In this document: positions 8,799 to 18,115 of the stretch, one piece after another
How positions within the stretch are numbered: the first letter of the stretch is position 1
How the letters are laid out: every line of letters starts with the position of its first letter
Source: an uncultured Eubacteriales bacterium
GTDB lineage: Bacteria > Bacillota > Clostridia > Lachnospirales > Cellulosilyticaceae
Reading direction: 5' to 3'
Assembly: GCA_900551325.1 (NCBI GenBank)
Contig: URVM01000006.1
Coordinates: 62,001-126,000 of the forward strand
DNA length: 64,000 nt
Program-made: the position numbers and the translations under genes
Notes under the pieces: generated by a model
The model's input: the letters and a program-made list of their open reading frames with translations, nothing else
The model's database searches: none
What the model was told of the DNA's origin: nothing

Positions 8799-9910
8799 TG
8801 AAAACAGTATTAATTACAGGCTCAAATGGTTTTATAGGTAAGAACCTTGTTGCAGAGCTTAGAACAAGACAAGGTTATGAATTACTTACATATGATAAAG
8901 AAGATACTATAGAAGACCTAGAAGAATTTTTAACTAAAGCAGATTTCATTGTACATCTAGCAGGTGTTAATAGACCAAAAGATGAAAAAGAATTTGAAGA
9001 AGGTAATAAAGGCCTTACCGAACGAATCATTGAATTGCTGAAGAAACATAATAAGAAAACACCTATTCTACTTTCGTCATCTATTCAAGCAGATAGAGAT
9101 AACCCATATGGTGTAAGTAAATTAGGTTCAGAGATAGCGGTTAAAGAATGGATGGATTATACAGGTCTGAAAAGTTATATCTACCGCCTACCAAATGCTT
9201 TTGGTAAGTGGTGTAGACCTAATTATAATAGTGCAGTAGCTACATTCTGTCATAATATAGCACATGACTTACCTATTCAAGTAAATGATCCAAGTGTAAT
9301 GATTAACTTAGTTTATATTGATGATATCATAAATGAATTTATTGCAGCTGTAGAGGGACAGGCTAATGTTCAAGGCGAGTACTGCTATGTAGAGCCTGTC
9401 CACCCGATAGAACTTGGTAAGATTGTAGAATTAATCTACTCATTCAAAGAAAGTAGAGAAAACTTAAGTGTAGCAGATATGTCAGATGCTATTACCAAGA
9501 AGTTATATAGCACCTACTTAAGCTACTTACCAGAAAATCAATTTAGGTATCCACTTAAGATGAATGTAGATAATAGAGGTTCGTTCACAGAAATTCTTCG
9601 TACAGCAGATAGAGGACAGTTTTCAGTAAATATTTCAAAACCAGGGATTACTAGAGGTAACCACTGGCACCATACTAAGAATGAGAAATTCGTAGTAGTA
9701 AGTGGAGAAGGACTTATCCAGTTTAGAAAGATTGGGACAGATGAAATTATAGAGTACCATGTAAGTGGGGATAAGATAGAAGTAGTAGATATTCCAACGG
9801 GATATACACATAACATCATTAATAAAGGAACGACTGATCTAGTGACTTTTATGTGGTGTAACGAATGTTTTAATCCAGAGAAACCGGATACATATTTTGA
9901 GGAGGTTTAA
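8798..9910 (+). CDS. capF: CapF/FnlB-type bifunctional reductase/epimerase with cupin domain
   Basis: The N-terminal SDR domain (LITGSNGFIGKNL, VSKLGSE) is followed by a C-terminal cupin (about residues 250-370; RGNHWHHTKNEKF, IPTGYTHNI), which is the CapF architecture. CapF epimerises C3 via the cupin and reduces C4 to give UDP-L-TalNAc. I prefer ATG 8798 because it forms TAATG with the capE stop and has AGGGTGG 8 bases upstream. An upstream in-frame GTG at 8786 is possible. Confidence 0.92.
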   Translation: MKTVLITGSNGFIGKNLVAELRTRQGYELLTYDKEDTIEDLEEFLTKADFIVHLAGVNRPKDEKEFEEGNKGLTERIIELLKKHNKKTPILLSSSIQADRDNPYGVSKLGSEIAVKEWMDYTGLKSYIYRLPNAFGKWCRPNYNSAVATFCHNIAHDLPIQVNDPSVMINLVYIDDIINEFIAAVEGQANVQGEYCYVEPVHPIELGKIVELIYSFKESRENLSVADMSDAITKKLYSTYLSYLPENQFRYPLKMNVDNRGSFTEILRTADRGQFSVNISKPGITRGNHWHHTKNEKFVVVSGEGLIQFRKIGTDEIIEYHVSGDKIEVVDIPTGYTHNIINKGTTDLVTFMWCNECFNPEKPDTYFEEV

Positions 9911-9913
9911 GAG

Positions 9914-11038
9914 ATGCAGAAGTTAAAAGTAATGACAATTGTAGGAACAAGACCTGAGATTATTAGATTATCAGCAACGATCAAAGCTTGCGATAAATAC
10001 TTTGATCATATATTAGTGCATACAGGACAAAACTGGGACTATACACTCAACCAAGTATTTTTTGAGGATCTTGAACTAAGAGCACCAGACTACTACTTAG
10101 AGAGTGTAGGAAAAGACTTAGGAGAAACAATGGGGAATATCATTGCTAAGTCTTTTGAATTAATGCAAGAAGTAAAACCAGATGCAGTACTTTTATTAGG
10201 GGATACTAACTCTGCTTTATCAGCAATTTCTGCAAAGAGACTTAAAGTACCTATTTTCCATATGGAAGCAGGTAATAGATGCTGGGATTGGAATGTATCA
10301 GAAATGATTAATCGTAAGATTGTAGATCATATCTCAGATATTAACCTTCCTTATACAGAGCATTCTAGAAGATACCTAATATCAGAAGGCATTGATGGCA
10401 AGACAATATTCGTGACAGGATCACCTATGCAAGAGGTGCTTAGAGATCATATGCACAAGATTAAGCAAAGCGATGTACTTTCAAGACTTGATTTAGAACA
10501 AGGTAAATATATTTTAGTATCGGCTCATAGAGAAGAAAATATTGATAATGAAGAGAACTTCATGTCACTCATGACTTCTATCAATAATATTGCAGAGAAG
10601 TATCAGATGCCTGTTATTTACTCTACACATCCAAGAAGTAGAAAGTTCATTGAGGCTAGAAACTTTGAATTTAGTCCACTAGTACAGACATTAAAACCAT
10701 TTGGCTTCTTAGATTATAATCAACTTCAGATGAATAGCTACTGTGTATTATCAGATAGTGGGACATTATCAGAAGAAAGTGCAATGCTTGGATTCCCAGG
10801 AGTACTTATTCGTACATCTACAGAGAGACCAGAAGTACTTGATAAGGGTACTGTTGTAGTAGGTGGGATTAAAGGAAATGATGTAGAGCAAGCTATGGAG
10901 CTTGCAGTAGCTATGCAAGACAATAAGGAAGAAACTATATTACCACATGACTATGTAGATACAAATGTATCTGTAAAAGTGGTTAAGTTAATTCAAAGCT
11001 ATACACATATTGTAAATAAGACAGTATGGGGTAAATAA
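9914..11038 (+). CDS. capG: CapG/FnlC-type UDP-N-acetyl-L-talosamine 2-epimerase
   Basis: The 374-residue GT-B-fold epimerase has TIVGTRPEIIRLSA at the N-terminus, FHMEAGNRCWDWNVSE in the middle and the SDSGTLSEESAMLGFP nucleotide-binding loop. It resembles WecB but carries the CapG-type variants. As the last enzyme of the pathway it would yield UDP-L-FucNAc. It begins 4 bases after capF with GGAGG upstream, so capE-capF-capG form one translational block. Confidence 0.92.
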   Translation: MQKLKVMTIVGTRPEIIRLSATIKACDKYFDHILVHTGQNWDYTLNQVFFEDLELRAPDYYLESVGKDLGETMGNIIAKSFELMQEVKPDAVLLLGDTNSALSAISAKRLKVPIFHMEAGNRCWDWNVSEMINRKIVDHISDINLPYTEHSRRYLISEGIDGKTIFVTGSPMQEVLRDHMHKIKQSDVLSRLDLEQGKYILVSAHREENIDNEENFMSLMTSINNIAEKYQMPVIYSTHPRSRKFIEARNFEFSPLVQTLKPFGFLDYNQLQMNSYCVLSDSGTLSEESAMLGFPGVLIRTSTERPEVLDKGTVVVGGIKGNDVEQAMELAVAMQDNKEETILPHDYVDTNVSVKVVKLIQSYTHIVNKTVWGK

Positions 11039-11059
11039 TAAGATAGTGGAGAGTGGAAA

Positions 11060-11923
11060 ATGGCAGATTTAACTACAATCATTCTGACAAAGAATGAAGA
11101 ATTAAATATTGAAAGATGCATAAATTCAGTAAAAAAGGTATCTAAAAGAATAGTTGTTGTAGATAGTTTTAGTACAGATAGAACTGTGGAAATTGCAAAG
11201 TCATTAGGTGTAGATGTATATGAGCATGAGTTTGAAAACTATGGAAAGCAATTTCAATATGCAATAGATAGTGTAGATATTAATACTCAATGGGTATTTA
11301 GATTTGATGCAGATGAAAGATTAACAGAAGAAGGTTCACAGGAATTAGAAGATTTGTGTAAAAAACATGAAAATACAGATGTAAATGGTTTTATATTTAA
11401 GCTAGAAGTTAATTTCTTAGGGAAAAGCCTAAAACATGGGGGAACATATCCATTTAAGAAGTTATGTATCTTTAAGTATGGCAAAGCCTATATGGAAGAA
11501 AGATCTATGGATGAACAAATAGTTTTGACTAAAGGTCGTTGTATCGAGATGAAAACAGTATCAGAACACTTAGATTTCAGAGATTTATCTTATTGGATAT
11601 CAAAACATAATTGGTATGCAACTAGAGCTGCTAAAGATTATTTTGATAGTATTGGAAAAGAAATAGATTATTCAAAGCTAGACTTTCCAGCTAAAGTTAG
11701 AAGATTTATAAAGTATAAAATTTATTATAAGATGCCAATGAGGATTAGATGTTGGGGATATTTCTTCTACAGATATGTAATTAGATTAGGATTTTTAGAT
11801 GGAAAAGAAGGATTTTTATATGCCTTTTTGCAAGCTTATTGGTATAGGATATTAGTAGATGCCAAAATCCATGAAATCAAAAAGATGAATAAAACGATAG
11901 AAGAGGTAGGAAGTCTAAAATAA
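11060..11923 (+). CDS. Glycosyltransferase family 2 (WaaE/KdtX-like)
   Basis: The 287-residue protein opens with TTIILTKNEELNIERCI, followed by VVVDSFSTDRTVEIA and the FRFDADERL variant of the GT2 DxD motif near residue 82. This is the pattern of small cytoplasmic GT2 enzymes of the WaaE group. It adds a sugar to the lipid-linked intermediate; donor and acceptor cannot be told from sequence. From this gene to about 16.8 kb the DNA is markedly more AT-rich, as is common for the strain-specific core of polysaccharide loci. Confidence 0.85.
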   Translation: MADLTTIILTKNEELNIERCINSVKKVSKRIVVVDSFSTDRTVEIAKSLGVDVYEHEFENYGKQFQYAIDSVDINTQWVFRFDADERLTEEGSQELEDLCKKHENTDVNGFIFKLEVNFLGKSLKHGGTYPFKKLCIFKYGKAYMEERSMDEQIVLTKGRCIEMKTVSEHLDFRDLSYWISKHNWYATRAAKDYFDSIGKEIDYSKLDFPAKVRRFIKYKIYYKMPMRIRCWGYFFYRYVIRLGFLDGKEGFLYAFLQAYWYRILVDAKIHEIKKMNKTIEEVGSLK

Positions 11924-11945
11924 AATATTTAAAGAGGTATTATAT

Positions 11946-13013
11946 ATGAAAATATGTATTTTAAGTATTGTTAACATTAAGCACATGTCCGCAGCTTCTT
12001 TATATTTGGACTACTTTAGAGATAGAGGAATTAAATTTGATATTATATATATAGATAAATATTTAAAACCTGAAAGAATAGATGCTGAGAACATATACAG
12101 GTATGAATTAAAGATAGAAAGAAATTGGAATAAACTTAAAAAAGTTTCTAGATATTATACTTTTAGAAAATATGCGAAAAAAATACTGGATGAAAATAAG
12201 TATGATTTAGTAATAACTTGGGGAACAGAAACAGCATTTCTTTTTTTTGATTATCTGATATTTAGATTAAAAAATAAATACATAATTAACATAAGAGATT
12301 ATGCTAATTTGAATAATAAAATTAAATATAAGACATTAGACATGTTAATAGCAAACAGTGCGTTTACAACAATATCTTCAAAAGGTTTTAAATCTTTTTT
12401 GCCAAATAGAGAATACATAAATATACATAGTATTAATAAAGGTATACTAAATAAGGTAAATAAAAGACAAGATTTGAGAAAAGAAGGTCAACCTATAAGA
12501 ATTTGTTTTTTAGGATATGTAAGGTTTTATGATAATGATAAGAAATTAATAGATGCACTAGGAAATGATAATAGGTTTATTTTACAATATTTTGGAGTAG
12601 GCTCAGATGTATTGGAGGATTATGCAAAAGGTAAGGGCATAAACAATATAGAATTCATGAGTAGTTTTGATGTAGAGGAGACTAGCCAATTATTAGAACA
12701 AGCTGATATTATTAATAATTTGTACGGTTATAATAATATAGCGCTAGATACGGCTGTATCTATAAAATATTATTATACAGTAAGTTTAAAAATACCTATA
12801 CTTGTATATGAAAATACATATATGGAAAAAGTTTCTGAAAATATTGGTTTTGTGTTTGATGATAATTATATCGATTTAGGTGATAGAATATATCAGTGGT
12901 ATTCAAATTTAGATACAGAAGATTTTAAGATGTGTTGTGATAAAAAACTACAACAGATCGAGAATGAGAATAGAGTGTTTTTCAATAAGTTAAAAGATGT
13001 ATTTGGTGAATAG
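11946..13013 (+). CDS. Probable glycosyltransferase (GT-B-like)
   Basis: The 355-residue protein has an N-terminal segment typical of GT-B enzymes (MKICILSIVNIKH) and a C-terminal half with IRICFLGYVRFYDNDKKLIDAL and a late NIALDTAVSIKYYYTV loop in the donor-binding position. The family motifs are weak. Its position among glycosyltransferases and its very AT-rich codon use fit the variable core of the locus. The function is assigned by fold-like pattern and context only. Confidence 0.6.
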   Translation: MKICILSIVNIKHMSAASLYLDYFRDRGIKFDIIYIDKYLKPERIDAENIYRYELKIERNWNKLKKVSRYYTFRKYAKKILDENKYDLVITWGTETAFLFFDYLIFRLKNKYIINIRDYANLNNKIKYKTLDMLIANSAFTTISSKGFKSFLPNREYINIHSINKGILNKVNKRQDLRKEGQPIRICFLGYVRFYDNDKKLIDALGNDNRFILQYFGVGSDVLEDYAKGKGINNIEFMSSFDVEETSQLLEQADIINNLYGYNNIALDTAVSIKYYYTVSLKIPILVYENTYMEKVSENIGFVFDDNYIDLGDRIYQWYSNLDTEDFKMCCDKKLQQIENENRVFFNKLKDVFGE

Positions 13014-13014
13014 T

Positions 13015-14433
13015 ATGTCAAAAAAAAATAATTTAATTAATTTGTTTGTGTTTTTATCTTCAATATTAAGTTTTGGAATAATAATTAGTAATTTTAATAA
13101 TATAGCAAAGGGATATACTTTAGTAAGTATATTTCCTGTTACATTTTTAGTAATGTATTTTTTAACTATAGCTAACATAAGCAACTCTAGAAATGCTATT
13201 CCTGTAACTACATATATGTTTTTAATTTTGCAATGGTTAAGATATGTTTTAACACCATTAATGATTTCTTTAAGTGGTGAAAAATGTGGTACTCATTTTA
13301 TAAATCCAGAAACAATGTCATTAAATTTAGCATGTACATTAATGATAATAGATGCAATTATTACATTTTTAGTAATGTTTTATTTGGCAAGGAAAAAGAA
13401 AATATCACCTTGTAAAGATAGGGTTTTGCTGCAAGGAAATAAATATATATACATATTATATGTACTATTTGCAGCTATATTATATCTTATTGTAGGAAGA
13501 GGAACGGGAATGCTAAATTTCCTATTTATATCTGTAGAGAGCGGAGAACGATTAGGAGATATAACTAGTACTTCGCTTGTAATTGTAAGGCAAATTGTAC
13601 TAATTGCTGTATTTTTAGTGTTTGTTTGGAGTGTAGCAAGTTGTTCTAAGCAATATAAAAAAACAGGTAAGAAGAAGTATTTTTACTTATCAGTTCTACT
13701 TGCATTACTTAATGTATCTATCATTGTAGGGGAGAGACGTTCAGCACAAGTTTATACGGGTTTTTGTTCAGTGTGGGTGTTATGTTATGCTTATCCAGAA
13801 TTTAAAAGAAAAATAATTTTAGCTGTTGGTGGATTGGCTACAATAATGTTGACTATGATGAGTATATACAAATTTTCAGGAGCATTTATTTATGGATCTT
13901 ATAGTGAGGCTTTAAAGAATTCAAATTTTGATGTTGCATGGTTATCTGCAACTTTACAGAGTTATTTTGCAGGGCCACAAGATTTTGCAGCTGTTATAGA
14001 CTTTGGGAAAAGTAGTAATGTAGGAATACTGAATCTAATATATGATTTTATGAGATCTACAATACCTATTAGTTTTTTTGTTAAAGGTGGAAATGTAACC
14101 TCACAAATGTTTAACTATTACTTATACAATGGAACACAAAATACAGGTCATATTATATCAGCAGCAGCATATGGATATCTTTATTGCGGAATCATTTTCT
14201 CATCGGTATTTTCGGTAGTAAATCTATGTATATCAGCATATTTTGAGCGTAAAATGCAGAGGACAGATTCATATGAGATGATGTATGTATGGGCATATGT
14301 GTTGATGAGATTTGGATTGAATTTAACTGCAAATACACCTGTTTTAATAAGTGCAGCAACTATGATGCTAATGACTGGCGGATTATTGTTTAAGACTGCT
14401 AATATTATGAAAATAAGGATAGTGAAGAGGTGA
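13015..14433 (+). CDS. O-antigen/capsule polymerase-like membrane protein (Wzy)
   Basis: This polytopic membrane protein of about 472 residues has some 10-12 hydrophobic segments and a large loop between the late segments, the usual shape of Wzy polymerases, which vary too much for motif calling. I choose ATG 13015 because TTGGTGA lies 5 bases upstream and it follows the previous stop by one base. An in-frame ATG at 12997 lies inside the previous gene. Flanking glycosyltransferases and the flippase at 15543 support polymerisation of undecaprenyl-linked units outside the membrane. Confidence 0.75.
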   Translation: MSKKNNLINLFVFLSSILSFGIIISNFNNIAKGYTLVSIFPVTFLVMYFLTIANISNSRNAIPVTTYMFLILQWLRYVLTPLMISLSGEKCGTHFINPETMSLNLACTLMIIDAIITFLVMFYLARKKKISPCKDRVLLQGNKYIYILYVLFAAILYLIVGRGTGMLNFLFISVESGERLGDITSTSLVIVRQIVLIAVFLVFVWSVASCSKQYKKTGKKKYFYLSVLLALLNVSIIVGERRSAQVYTGFCSVWVLCYAYPEFKRKIILAVGGLATIMLTMMSIYKFSGAFIYGSYSEALKNSNFDVAWLSATLQSYFAGPQDFAAVIDFGKSSNVGILNLIYDFMRSTIPISFFVKGGNVTSQMFNYYLYNGTQNTGHIISAAAYGYLYCGIIFSSVFSVVNLCISAYFERKMQRTDSYEMMYVWAYVLMRFGLNLTANTPVLISAATMMLMTGGLLFKTANIMKIRIVKR

Positions 14434-15542
14434 TCAAGATTAGTACAAAAATTTTAATTATATCATTTGGAGTTAAAGAGTTTGATGGCAGATTAAAGGA
14501 ATTAAGAGATGTTATATCTAGAATAGGAAATTATAAAATAGTATGTTGTTCGAGAAGTGCCGGATGTAATGAGGAAGAGTACATTGTAAATATTAAAGAT
14601 CGCAAATACTTAGACATTAGAAATTATATCTATTTTATATGTATGTGCTTAAAGGTAGCTAAAGATATGAAAAAAATAGATGTATTAGTAGTTGATAATA
14701 TGTTTGCAACTATTCCAGCCTTAATTATAAGAAAATTGATAAACCCTAATGTAATTATACAAGATGTAAGAGAGCTATACTTTTATAATGAAATAAAAAA
14801 AGGATGGGCGAGATTTATAAACAAATGTGAAACTAGTTTAATAAGAAAATCTCAAATTGTTTTAGTTGCTAATCGTCAGAGAGCAGAGATTATGAAAAAG
14901 TATTATAACTTGAATAAAATGCCTATAGTATTTGAAAATATTAGATTTCTTACAGGCGAATATGATGGGGCTGAATTGAACAAAAAGTATGAAGGTATGT
15001 TTAAATACAAAACTAATATTATAAGTACAGGAGGACTTTCAGTTTCTAGAGAAACTCATAAACTGGTAGATTCAATGAAATATTTAACCAAGGATTATGG
15101 ATTGTTTTTATTAGGGGATGGATCAGATGAAGATAAAAGATTAATTCATCAAATTATTTCAGATAATAACTTAGAGAACATACATTTTTTAGGAAAAGTT
15201 TCTATGAGTGAATTAAGATATATTGTGAAACAATGTGATATAGGGATGGTACATTACCATAAAAATGATTTAAATAATAAGTATTGTGCATCAGGTAAAA
15301 TATATGAATATTTAGCAGAGGGATTACCAGTAGTAACTACAGAAAATATTACTTTGAAAGAACTATGTAAGGATAATAATATAGGTGTTGCAGATGATAA
15401 GTTTTATGAAGGAATATTAAAGGTAAGTGAAGATATTGAATTTTATAAAAATAATGTAAGGAAATTTATAAGTAGTGTATCAGTTGAGGACTATAACCAG
15501 TCCATATCAAATGAAATACTCAGACTAATTGAGGAGGCGTAA
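14430..15542 (+). CDS. Glycosyltransferase family 4-like
   Basis: The 370-residue protein starts at GTG in a GTGA overlap with the polymerase gene. The C-terminal half has ISTGGLSVSRETHKLVDSM, LFLLGDGSDED, IHFLGKVS and KIYEYLAEGLPVV, a normal GT-B donor site. The N-terminal half is divergent. It is probably one of the transferases extending the repeat unit; the donor is unknown. Confidence 0.8.
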   Translation: MIKISTKILIISFGVKEFDGRLKELRDVISRIGNYKIVCCSRSAGCNEEEYIVNIKDRKYLDIRNYIYFICMCLKVAKDMKKIDVLVVDNMFATIPALIIRKLINPNVIIQDVRELYFYNEIKKGWARFINKCETSLIRKSQIVLVANRQRAEIMKKYYNLNKMPIVFENIRFLTGEYDGAELNKKYEGMFKYKTNIISTGGLSVSRETHKLVDSMKYLTKDYGLFLLGDGSDEDKRLIHQIISDNNLENIHFLGKVSMSELRYIVKQCDIGMVHYHKNDLNNKYCASGKIYEYLAEGLPVVTTENITLKELCKDNNIGVADDKFYEGILKVSEDIEFYKNNVRKFISSVSVEDYNQSISNEILRLIEEA

Positions 15543-16799
15543 ATGAAAAGGTATTTAGCTCCCATATTAAATAATAAATTTTTCATGTCATTTTCGTTAT
15601 TAGTAAGTGGATCTGTTATTGCACAATTAATTGGAATATTAATATCTCCAATAACTACTAGAATATTTACTCCTGAACAAATGGGTGGGTATACATTAAT
15701 TACAACAGCTGTTTCACTATTTGGTCCAGTTATTTGTTTGAAATATGATATGGCTATAATAGTAGCTAAGTCTGAAAAAGAAACATTTGCACTTATAAAA
15801 ATGTGTTTTATATTAATAGCGATTTTAAGCTTATGCATTAGTATAGTGTATGGAACATTAATAGGTGGAAGTAATAGCACTGGGCATAGGATGGTAGTAA
15901 ATACCATTTCGGTATTTTTACTTTTATTACTATATGGTATTAATAATATTTTGTTGGCATATAACAATCAAAAATCTTTATATAAGACAATATCTTCTGT
16001 AACTATAATAAAATCTGCTGTTAATAATGTAATGATGATATTAACTGGATTATTAGGCATGGGAACAATAGGATTAATTATTTCTCAAGTTTTAGGCTAT
16101 ATAGCAGGCTTTAATAAACAGTCAAATGAATTAATTAAGCATTCTAAGGAAATAGTGAAAATAAAATCTAATTATATAAAAGAAATGATTTTTATACATA
16201 GAAAACAACCAATTTATAATGCATCTAGTGCATTGATAACTACTTCTATATATTCAACTATTAATATATTTATAAAGGCTGTGTATTCTGTAGAAACGTT
16301 AGGTTTATACTCATTATCATATAGGGTTTTAGGAATTCCGTTTTCTATAATAAGTGCAAATATTTCAAGAATATTCTTTGAGAGTGCAGCAAAAGAAAAA
16401 AATACCAATGATAATTTTAAGAGGATATATATAAGAACGTTCATAGGATTATGTAGTATTATGGTGCCGTCAATGCTAATGTTAGCATTAATAGCACCAA
16501 CCATATTTAAAGTGGTATTTGGAAAAGAGTGGTATTTAGCTGGTGTATTTGTTAGATTATTAACACCTATGTTTGCTGTTAGACTTATAGCAGAATCTTT
16601 GACTACATCATTTATTGTTTCAGGGAAACAACAAAAAGAACTTATGTTTCAAATCATATTGTTAGGAAGTGAGATAGGAATTTATCTAATAGTATACCTA
16701 TTTAATATACCTATCGAGATATTTTTAATACTTATTTCAATAGTATATGTGGTTATATATACTATTGAAATGATATATATGTATAAGATTAGTAAATAA
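15543..16799 (+). CDS. Wzx-type oligosaccharide flippase
   Basis: The 418-residue protein has about 12 hydrophobic segments and the N-terminal pattern of polysaccharide-biosynthesis exporters (SGSVIAQLIGILISPITTRIFTPEQMG). Such MOP-superfamily proteins move undecaprenyl-linked repeat units to the outer face of the membrane. GAGGAGG lies just before the ATG. With the Wzy-like gene two genes upstream it marks a Wzx/Wzy-dependent pathway. Confidence 0.88.
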   Translation: MKRYLAPILNNKFFMSFSLLVSGSVIAQLIGILISPITTRIFTPEQMGGYTLITTAVSLFGPVICLKYDMAIIVAKSEKETFALIKMCFILIAILSLCISIVYGTLIGGSNSTGHRMVVNTISVFLLLLLYGINNILLAYNNQKSLYKTISSVTIIKSAVNNVMMILTGLLGMGTIGLIISQVLGYIAGFNKQSNELIKHSKEIVKIKSNYIKEMIFIHRKQPIYNASSALITTSIYSTINIFIKAVYSVETLGLYSLSYRVLGIPFSIISANISRIFFESAAKEKNTNDNFKRIYIRTFIGLCSIMVPSMLMLALIAPTIFKVVFGKEWYLAGVFVRLLTPMFAVRLIAESLTTSFIVSGKQQKELMFQIILLGSEIGIYLIVYLFNIPIEIFLILISIVYVVIYTIEMIYMYKISK

Positions 16800-16816
16800 G
16801 ACCAGGAGGAAAATGT

Positions 16817-18037
16817 ATGATTAATATTATAGGTTTAGGGTATATAGGTTTGCCAACAGCATTAATGTTTGCAAGAAGTGGAGTAAAAGTAGTAGGTGTA
16901 GATTACAATAAAGATTTAGTAGCGTCTTTAAAAGCTGGAAAATTAACATTTGAAGAAGAGGGGTTAGATGAATTATTTGCTTCAGCTTTAGCTAATGAAA
17001 TTGAGTTTTCTACAGAGTATATTAAGTCAGATACATACATAATAGCAGTACCAACTCCATATGTAAAAGAGAGCAAAAAGATCGATCCATGTTATGTTAT
17101 TTCAGCAGTTAACAGTGTATTAGATGTATGTGAAAAAGGAGCTATCATCTGCATCGAATCTACTGTCTCACCGGGAACAATTGATAAGTTTGTAAGACCT
17201 GTCATTGAAGAAAGAGGATTTGTTATTGGACAAGATGTGCATTTAGTACATACACCAGAAAGAATTATTCCTGGAAACATGATTTATGAGTTAGAGCATA
17301 ACTCACGTACAATCGGTTGTGATGATAAAGAAGTTGGACAAAAAATCAAAGATCTTTACTCTTCATTCTGCAAAGCGGATATGATTATTACAGACATCCG
17401 TTCAGCGGAGATGTCGAAAGTAGTAGAAAACACATTCAGAGATATAAACATTGCATTTGCAAATGAGCTTGCTAAAATTTGTAGACAAGATGGTATGGAT
17501 GTTTATGAGATTATTAAAACAGCCAATATGCATCCACGTGTTAATATTCTTCAGCCAGGACCAGGTGTAGGTGGGCACTGTATTTCAGTAGACCCATGGT
17601 TTTTAGTAGGAGATTACCCAGGATTAGCAAATATCATCTTAGCAGCTAGAAAGATTAATGACTCTATGCCAGAGTTCGTACTTAAGAGAATCAGAGATAT
17701 CATGAAAGAGCACAATATCCATGATGTATCTAAAGTAGGTCTTTATGGTTTAACTTATAAAGAAAATGTAGATGATACAAGAGAAAGTCCAACACTTCAA
17801 TTACTAGAAAAGATGGATGAACACTTAGCATTTGGCATTAAGGTATTTGATCCATTCTTTAAAGAACCTATTGTAGATGGACAATATGGGGACTTTGATA
17901 AATTTCTTGATGATGTAGAGATTGTAGTACTTATGGTAGGACACTCTCATATCAAAGAGAATATGGATAAGTTACAAGGTAAATTAGTGTTAGACACACG
18001 TAACATTTGTGATTTAGAAGGTACATATAGACTTTAA
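16817..18037 (+). CDS. wecC: UDP-N-acetyl-D-mannosamine dehydrogenase (WecC/CapO type)
   Basis: The 406-residue NAD-dependent sugar dehydrogenase shows the Rossmann loop IIGLGYIGLPTA, the substrate region CIESTVSPGT, and the catalytic cysteine in GVGGHCISVDPWF near residue 255. It oxidises UDP-ManNAc to UDP-ManNAcA in two NAD steps. The WecB-like gene at 18116 supplies the substrate. Codon use is again like the front of the operon, not like the AT-rich core. Confidence 0.92.
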   Translation: MINIIGLGYIGLPTALMFARSGVKVVGVDYNKDLVASLKAGKLTFEEEGLDELFASALANEIEFSTEYIKSDTYIIAVPTPYVKESKKIDPCYVISAVNSVLDVCEKGAIICIESTVSPGTIDKFVRPVIEERGFVIGQDVHLVHTPERIIPGNMIYELEHNSRTIGCDDKEVGQKIKDLYSSFCKADMIITDIRSAEMSKVVENTFRDINIAFANELAKICRQDGMDVYEIIKTANMHPRVNILQPGPGVGGHCISVDPWFLVGDYPGLANIILAARKINDSMPEFVLKRIRDIMKEHNIHDVSKVGLYGLTYKENVDDTRESPTLQLLEKMDEHLAFGIKVFDPFFKEPIVDGQYGDFDKFLDDVEIVVLMVGHSHIKENMDKLQGKLVLDTRNICDLEGTYRL

Positions 18038-18048
18038 TAGAATGTTAG

Positions 18049-18073
18049 GGCACTTCGATTTGAGGTGCCTTAA
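18049..18073 (+). terminator. Small hairpin between wecC and wecB
   Basis: GGCAC pairs with GTGCC across an 11-base loop, followed by TTAAATT. The stem is short and the T-run is weak, so it may only attenuate transcription. Confidence 0.3.
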
Positions 18074-18115
18074 ATTATAAAATAAATACATATTAAAGGA
18101 TAAGGAGAATTTGGT

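Noticed and set aside
12997..13014. Upstream start of the polymerase gene
   Set aside because: The ATG at 12997 lies in the previous gene with no site; ATG 13015 has a TTGGTGA site at proper distance.
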